A stretch of 64,000 nt of DNA from Luteibaculum sp964627445 (GTDB taxonomy: Bacteria > Bacteroidota > Bacteroidia > Flavobacteriales_D > Luteibaculaceae). The position numbers and the translations under genes were made by a program. The notes below the pieces were generated by a model, which ran no database searches, was not told the origin of the DNA, and saw only the letters and a program-made list of their open reading frames with translations. Where the stretch lies: contig CAZVJF010000001.1 of assembly GCA_964627445.1 (NCBI GenBank), positions 429,590 to 493,589 on the forward strand, written 5' to 3'. Of the stretch, positions 59,372-64,000 are shown piece by piece (within the stretch, counting starts at the first letter, position 1; each line of letters starts with the position of its first letter).

Positions 59372-60139
59372 TTATTTAAATACGATTGACAACCCCACCC
59401 AAGGTGAAAACACCTCCTTGGAGCTATATACGCCATCGTTAAACAGCATCGCATTCAATGCCATCTCTCCTCGAAGCGAAAAATGCGGGCTTACGAGGTA
59501 TTCTGAAAACACCCCCGTTTGCGCTTGTAAAAAGGAACGCCTTGCTACCGAGACTTCTTCATTGTCGATATGGATATCCTCGTTACCATTAGAAGAGCTA
59601 TACTTAGCAGTGAGCGAAGCGGTAGCGTTCATATTGATGTTGTATAAAGCCCCGCCCTGGAAACCCAGGTTCCATCGGGTTAAGGAAACGCCAACATAAT
59701 CCCAATGTGTACCGAGCATCAAGTAATCACGCAGAATAAACTGACGTGCTTCCAGAGTCTCCACGTCCAGTTCATCCGTGGCCCGGAAGCCGTAAAACTC
59801 CTCTACTTGTGTTAACACACCATATCCTAGGGTAAAGCCCCCCTGCAATTTATCACTCAGCTTAAAGGCCGTTGGCGCATAGCGAAAGTTGACCCCAAAA
59901 AAGATGGGTTTGGAAGCCAGCGAAGTTACCTCGCCATTGCCTTCCGAGAAGGCCAACATCAAATCGGTAAGCTCTTTGTCTTTAGAATAGCTGGCATTAA
60001 AAAAATGACTCAGCTCAGTGACTTGAGTTCCTGCTTTATTAGCCGCATGCCCGGTAGTGAAAAAATTGCCTGTAAAGCTTTGTGCGTGGCCTAGGACACA
60101 GGCAAAAGCCATTGTAACAAAAATCGAAATACGTTTCAT
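59372..60139 (-). CDS. Outer-membrane beta-barrel-like protein, unknown family
   Basis: A 255-residue protein from ATG 60139, with a signal peptide (about 1-19, LGHAQ). It has about ten amphipathic beta-strands (FFGVNFRYAPTAF; LQGGFTLGYGVLTQVEEF; LSPHFSLRGEMALNAML-type) and ends in LSIVFK. It may be a small outer-membrane barrel. Five bases separate it from the T9SS gene, which suggests they act together. No family recognised. Confidence 0.7.
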   Translation of the reverse strand: MKRISIFVTMAFACVLGHAQSFTGNFFTTGHAANKAGTQVTELSHFFNASYSKDKELTDLMLAFSEGNGEVTSLASKPIFFGVNFRYAPTAFKLSDKLQGGFTLGYGVLTQVEEFYGFRATDELDVETLEARQFILRDYLMLGTHWDYVGVSLTRWNLGFQGGALYNINMNATASLTAKYSSSNGNEDIHIDNEEVSVARRSFLQAQTGVFSEYLVSPHFSLRGEMALNAMLFNDGVYSSKEVFSPWVGLSIVFK

Positions 60140-60363
60140 CCTCTTTTTTTTAGTGCACTTTGAATGCGTTACCCCAACGCAATCTTGGCTAAAATACACC
60201 TTTTACCTTTTTATATTTTAATACAGTCCGTCCAGACACCCATTTTTTGTGTAAAGAGTAGCCGAGCTGAATAACCTAAGCTCCGATATTTTAGTAACAA
60301 CTCTAGTTTAGATTCCCACCACCAAAAACCAGAAACTTTAATGGACTATGCTACTTTTGCGGC

Positions 60364-61899
60364 ATGCAAGAGGATCTACTGAAAAACATTATATCACACG
60401 CCAAAGAGTACGGCTACATTTTTCCTTCCAGTGAAATTTATGACGGACTCAGTGCCACGTACGACTACGGCCAATACGGCTCCGAGCTAAAAAACAACAT
60501 CAAGAAATATTGGTGGGATGCCATGGTGCGCCTCAATGAAAACATTGTGGGTATCGATTCGGCTATATTTATGCACCCAACCACGTGGAAAGCTTCTGGG
60601 CACGTAGACGCGTTTAACGATCCCCTCATAGACAACAAAGACAGCAAAAAACGCTACCGTGCCGATGTGCTAATTGAAGATCACGTAGAGAAGATTCGGC
60701 AGAAAATTCAAAAAGACGTAGACAAAGCCAAAAAGCGCTTTGGCGATAGCTTTGACGAACACCAGTTTCGCACCACCAACGGTAGAATTATAGAGCGTCA
60801 AGAGAAAATTGACACGATAGAAGCGCGCATGAAAAAAGGCCTGGAAGACGAAAACCTAGCCGACATCAAAGCGCTCATTGAAGAGGAAGGCATTGTCTGC
60901 CCCATATCGGGTTCTAAAAACTGGACCGATGTGCGCCAGTTTAACCTGATGTTTAATACCGAGCTCGGCTCGGTCTCGGGCGAGGCGGCTAAGATCTATT
61001 TAAGACCCGAGACGGCCCAAGGCATCTTTGTAAACTTCCTTAATGTATACAAAACTGGGCGGATGAAAATCCCCTTCGGTATTGCCCAAATTGGAAAAGC
61101 CTTTCGCAACGAGATTGTAGCCCGTCAGTTTATTTTCCGCATGCGCGAGTTTGAGCAAATGGAGATGCAGTTTTTTGTAAAACCTGGCACCGAAATGGAA
61201 TGGTACGAGCACTGGAAATCCCAGCGCATTGCCTGGCATAAATCGCTGGGCTTGGGCGAAGAAAACTACCGCTTCCACGACCACTTAAAACTAGCGCATT
61301 ATGCGAATGCGGCAGCCGATATAGAGTTTAACTTCCCGATGGGCTTTAAAGAGTTGGAGGGCATCCACTCGCGTACCGATTTCGATTTAAAGCAACACGA
61401 GGAACACAGTGGTAAAAAGCTGCGCTACTTTGATAACGAAGACAACGAGTCGCACGTTCCTTACGTGGTAGAGACCTCTATTGGTCTAGACCGTATGTTT
61501 TTGGCCGTGCTATCCTCGGCATTCCAAAACGAGAAATTAGACGATGGCAGCGAACGCGTGGTGCTAAAACTTCCACCCGCATTGGCACCCGTAAAAGTGG
61601 CCATTTTACCTTTGGTGAAAAAGGATAGATTGCCCGAAAAAGCCCGCGAAATCTTTGATTTGCTGAAGCTAGACTTTGCCCTGCAATACGATGAAAAAGA
61701 CGCCATAGGCAAACGCTACCGCAGGCAAGACGCCATTGGAACCCCCTACTGTATTACTATAGACCACGATAGTTTGGAGGATAACGCCGTTACCCTACGC
61801 GAGCGCGACAGCATGCAGCAAGAGCGCGTAAGCATTGATAAACTACCCCAGATTGTGGATGCAAAAGTGAACATGAAGCATTTATTAGCGAAGCTTTAA
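60364..61899 (+). CDS. glyS: Glycyl-tRNA synthetase, single-chain (alpha2) type
   Basis: A 511-residue class II synthetase of the homodimeric type used in Bacteroidota and eukaryotes. YIFPSSEIYDGLSATYDYG (motif near the active site), RPETAQGIFVNFLNVYKTGRMKIPFGIAQIGKAFRNEI (motif 2 region, in parts), FEQMEMQFFVKPGTE, VPYVVETSIGLDRMFLAVL (motif 3) and a C-terminal anticodon-binding domain (LPPALAPVKVAILPLVKKD). TACTTTTG, a -7-like element, lies a few bases upstream of the ATG. Confidence 0.96.
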   Translation: MQEDLLKNIISHAKEYGYIFPSSEIYDGLSATYDYGQYGSELKNNIKKYWWDAMVRLNENIVGIDSAIFMHPTTWKASGHVDAFNDPLIDNKDSKKRYRADVLIEDHVEKIRQKIQKDVDKAKKRFGDSFDEHQFRTTNGRIIERQEKIDTIEARMKKGLEDENLADIKALIEEEGIVCPISGSKNWTDVRQFNLMFNTELGSVSGEAAKIYLRPETAQGIFVNFLNVYKTGRMKIPFGIAQIGKAFRNEIVARQFIFRMREFEQMEMQFFVKPGTEMEWYEHWKSQRIAWHKSLGLGEENYRFHDHLKLAHYANAAADIEFNFPMGFKELEGIHSRTDFDLKQHEEHSGKKLRYFDNEDNESHVPYVVETSIGLDRMFLAVLSSAFQNEKLDDGSERVVLKLPPALAPVKVAILPLVKKDRLPEKAREIFDLLKLDFALQYDEKDAIGKRYRRQDAIGTPYCITIDHDSLEDNAVTLRERDSMQQERVSIDKLPQIVDAKVNMKHLLAKL

Positions 61900-62001
61900 C
61901 CCATACTATGCGGCAGTAAGTTTATCGTAAAAAACCATGCTGGCGCATATCGATTTAGAATGCTCCTTATGTAGCGTTTTTCTCAGGATTAATCACACTT
62001 C

Positions 62002-62037
62002 CTTCATAGCTCAAGTTTATATATTTGAGCTATGAAG
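62002..62037 (+). promoter_or_regulatory. Hairpin that contains the start codon of the next gene
   Basis: A perfect 13-bp inverted repeat, CTTCATAGCTCAA (62002-62014) and TTGAGCTATGAAG (62025-62037), with a 10-base A/T-rich loop. The downstream arm contains the ATG (62032-62034) of the exported protein gene. In mRNA the start codon and its 5' neighbours would be base-paired. Confidence 0.7.
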
Positions 62038-62676
62038 TTTTGTATTTCCCTGCTCCTTCTTTTGGGTCTCACTTTTAGTAAGGGCACTAAAGCCTGTAGT
62101 CAATACCCAGACTCCCTCACCGCCTGCACCAACCTAGAAGCATTTCAGGCTGGAAATGGTGTCCGTTTAAAAGCGAGCATAGTGAAGGCTCCTTACAAAT
62201 GGACAAGCGTGGACCGCTACACGCTGGAGCACCATTACAAGAAGAAAAAAGTAAAGTGGCTCAATATCTTTGAGTGGGATGAAAAACTATTCATCTCCTG
62301 TCGATTGTACCGCGAAACGGACAATTACCTTATTGAACTGGAGCACTTGAACGAAACCTATGCCTTTATCCGTGATGTTTCGGAAGCTACCGAGCAAAAT
62401 GGAGGAGCGGAAACTAACCGTGATTCACTATCCGTAGGTGACTTTATTGCTATCCTATTCGGTGCTCCCTTTCCTGGGCCAGGAAAGGATGCTCCGTACA
62501 CCGTTTACATTTGGTTGTTTGGCTCCAATTCCTTTTACCCCATTACAGATCCTCTAATGAAAAGTCTACTCCGAGGTTATGATGACTTGCTAGAAGAATG
62601 GCGCGCCCATCCCACCGAAGAAAAAACCATAGAAATTCTAAAGCGCAAACATGCTATAGAACCTGTAATTGGGTAG
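62032..62676 (+). CDS. Exported protein of unknown family, tandem paralogue A
   Basis: A 214-residue protein with a signal peptide (about 1-22, FSKGTKAC). The mature region has alternating beta-strands and basic/acidic stretches (VDRYTLEHHYKKKKVKWLNI; FISCRLYRETDNYLIELEHL). The end HPTEEKTIEILKRKHAIEPVIG shares all but five or so of its residues with the end of the next gene's product. No family recognised. The ATG lies inside a strong hairpin, which hints at translational control or an operator there. Confidence 0.65.
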   Translation: MKFCISLLLLLGLTFSKGTKACSQYPDSLTACTNLEAFQAGNGVRLKASIVKAPYKWTSVDRYTLEHHYKKKKVKWLNIFEWDEKLFISCRLYRETDNYLIELEHLNETYAFIRDVSEATEQNGGAETNRDSLSVGDFIAILFGAPFPGPGKDAPYTVYIWLFGSNSFYPITDPLMKSLLRGYDDLLEEWRAHPTEEKTIEILKRKHAIEPVIG

Positions 62677-62825
62677 ATGCAAACCCGAGTTATAACTCAT
62701 TTTAATGGTTTATGAAATACAACAGACTGAGGAGCAACAACGACTCCATTTTTGAGTGCTACATCATGAAGCAGGAAACCCCTGCTCCAAGAAAAACACT
62801 CGCACTTATACGCACTCATGGGAAA

Positions 62826-63545
62826 ATGAAGCAATGGATGCTTACCATGGGCATTTTATTAGGTTTTTTGGCACCAGGTTTTTCCCAAGTATTTGTTATC
62901 CCCGATTTCACCTATACAGTAACCCATAAGAAACAATGGTCCTGGGACACCATTCAGAACTTCTATTTGGACACAATTACGGGGTATTTGAACGCAGACT
63001 CTGTAGACAAATCAGAGGCTATGAAAGAAGTTGGTTTAATCTTACCTGTTGAAACTGCATGGCTAAACGCAGAGCGTTACGCCATGACCACGGTCTCATT
63101 TAATAGTAAAACCGATAGTTGTTTCATTTACAAGTACAAAGAAAATTTCTATGTAAACGGCCGTAGTTTTTACAAAAACTCAAACCACCTTGTGCGATTA
63201 ATTTCCTTTAATGAAAGTTATGGGCTTTACAAGGATATTTCAAAGTCTTTAATGCAGGCTAGAGGCTACATAGGAGAGTATGGGGTAGTTATTCAGCCAC
63301 TAAACACAGGTTATGAGACTGTTGTGGTTGAAGGGCCCGAAGAGAAGATTAAAAAAAATGCAGACCTAAAGCTTTATTTATGGTACGGTAAAAGCGGACG
63401 TTCCTACCCATTGTCAAAGTCGTTTATGAAATATCTGCTTCGAGGTCATCCAGAGTTACTTAAAGCGTGGTCTAAAAATCCCACCGAAGAAAAAACTATA
63501 GAAATCTTAAAACGCAGGCACGCCATTGAACCGATAATTGGCTGA
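62826..63545 (+). CDS. Exported protein of unknown family, tandem paralogue B
   Basis: A 239-residue protein if started at ATG 62826 (MKQWMLTMGILLGFL is a signal peptide, cleavage near GFSQ). An upstream ATG at 62712 would add 38 residues without a signal-like pattern. It parallels paralogue A over its length (CFIYKYKENFYVNGRSFYK; LVRLISFNESYGLYKDIS; LYLWYGKSGRSYPLSKSFM) and ends NPTEEKTIEILKRRHAIEPIIG. It seems to result from gene duplication with divergence. No family recognised. Confidence 0.6.
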   Translation: MKQWMLTMGILLGFLAPGFSQVFVIPDFTYTVTHKKQWSWDTIQNFYLDTITGYLNADSVDKSEAMKEVGLILPVETAWLNAERYAMTTVSFNSKTDSCFIYKYKENFYVNGRSFYKNSNHLVRLISFNESYGLYKDISKSLMQARGYIGEYGVVIQPLNTGYETVVVEGPEEKIKKNADLKLYLWYGKSGRSYPLSKSFMKYLLRGHPELLKAWSKNPTEEKTIEILKRRHAIEPIIG

Positions 63546-63671
63546 TAACAAAAGGGATACGACAGTACCTTAGGCTCAAGACCGTTATAGGCAAGCACGC
63601 TAAAGAATATTTTTGGTTCCTTGTAAAAAGGATTTTTCTTCGTTGTACCTTTCCTACAAAGAAGTTTTTCT

Positions 63672-64000
63672 GTGAGAAAAATACTAGTCGTAGGAAATCC
63701 CTCTCAGTGGCCGCTGCAACTGGAACAATGTGACATTATCTCTTCGAGAGAATACCTGACCAATCCCGAATGGGCATTGGTAAAAAACGCCCGGGTATTC
63801 AACATGTCTATCGAATACCGGTATCAGTCAAAAGGGTATTACGTTTCACTTATGGCAGAAGCGCGAGGTCACCGGCCCATTCCCAACATTAAAAACATCC
63901 AAGACTTCAACACCTCGGGCATGATACGTATTGTATCGGAAAACCTGGATGCACAATTCCAAAAGAGCCTGAAAAGCCTCAAATCCAAGGAATTTGTTCT
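63672..64000 (+). CDS. RimK-like ATP-grasp protein, 5' part only
   Basis: The gene runs off the right edge; 109 codons are visible and no stop appears. It starts at GTG 63672 (RKILVVGNPSQWPLQLE). The visible part matches the RLAN domain (N-terminal domain of RimK-like ATP-grasp proteins): SSREYLTNPEWALVKNARVF, YRYQSKGYYVSLMAEARGHR and PIPNIKNIQDFNT. The ATP-grasp part should lie beyond the window. Such proteins ligate amino acids to peptides or proteins; the substrate is unknown. Confidence 0.8.
   Translation, partial: MRKILVVGNPSQWPLQLEQCDIISSREYLTNPEWALVKNARVFNMSIEYRYQSKGYYVSLMAEARGHRPIPNIKNIQDFNTSGMIRIVSENLDAQFQKSLKSLKSKEFV

Noticed and set aside
36..64000. CRISPR arrays, insertion sequences and rRNA genes
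   Set aside because: I looked for regularly spaced repeats, transposase motifs and rRNA-like stretches on both strands and saw none. RHS remnants are the only mobile-looking DNA.

Overview
This window looks like a chromosomal segment of a Bacteroidota bacterium, most likely of the order Flavobacteriales. The evidence is: three secreted proteins with type IX secretion (T9SS) C-terminal sorting domains; TAnnTTTG-type promoter elements; a DnaG primase whose zinc-finger ligands are mostly gone; Bacteroidota-typical families (DUF4271, DUF2141, DUF2490, DUF3108, DUF3109); and RHS proteins of the Bacteroidota type. Apart from the left end the window is an ordinary housekeeping chromosome. I see no insertion sequence, CRISPR array or rRNA. 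One tRNA (anticodon CAT) is present.

Left end (1-2400) is the accessory part. It holds an orphan RHS C-terminal cassette with a lipase-like toxin domain (329-1255), stop/start-coupled to a small three-helix membrane protein (36-332) that is a candidate immunity protein. Degraded RHS and small membrane-protein fragments lie upstream, and copies of one terminator hairpin separate the units. The tRNA gene closes this region.

2451-9400: a BamA/TamA-like outer-membrane protein, a HAD phosphatase, MtnA stop/start-coupled to a class II aldolase (methylthioribose metabolism), an ArsR repressor with an arsenate-reductase-like protein that carries a signal peptide (both preceded by the same operator-like box), a DUF2141 protein and a TPR protein.

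9471-22782: an S10-like peptidase, two L,D-transpeptidases followed by two unknown envelope proteins, then a long plus-strand cluster yicC-gmk-nadD-ispD-rlmN-polyprenyl synthase-lipoprotein-dnaG-mscS with tight spacing.

22821-32838: DUF3050, recJ, a family 2 glycosyltransferase, then the minus-strand run DUF4271-hemD-like-rnpA-S41 protease-O-antigen ligase. Divergent from it is a glutaryl-CoA dehydrogenase coupled to a two-domain iron-sulfur protein.

32854-39173: a minus-strand haem-biosynthesis cluster hemA-hemC-hemD whose last coupled gene encodes a T9SS-exported protein with a CxxCH haem-c motif, followed by a large T9SS glycoside-hydrolase-like protein.

39275-53369: an Nramp-like transporter with altered metal motifs, an M13 lipoprotein peptidase, a two-component system, leuS, DUF3108, tryptophan 2,3-dioxygenase, an M23 peptidase, a TPR-like protein, a small-molecule kinase and a SanA-like protein.

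53445-64000: an orphan YefM antitoxin, nrdB-nrdA with a terminator, DUF3109, a T9SS protein with a companion outer-membrane-like protein, glyS, two tandem paralogous exported proteins of unknown family, and the 5' end of a RimK-like ATP-grasp gene that runs off the window.
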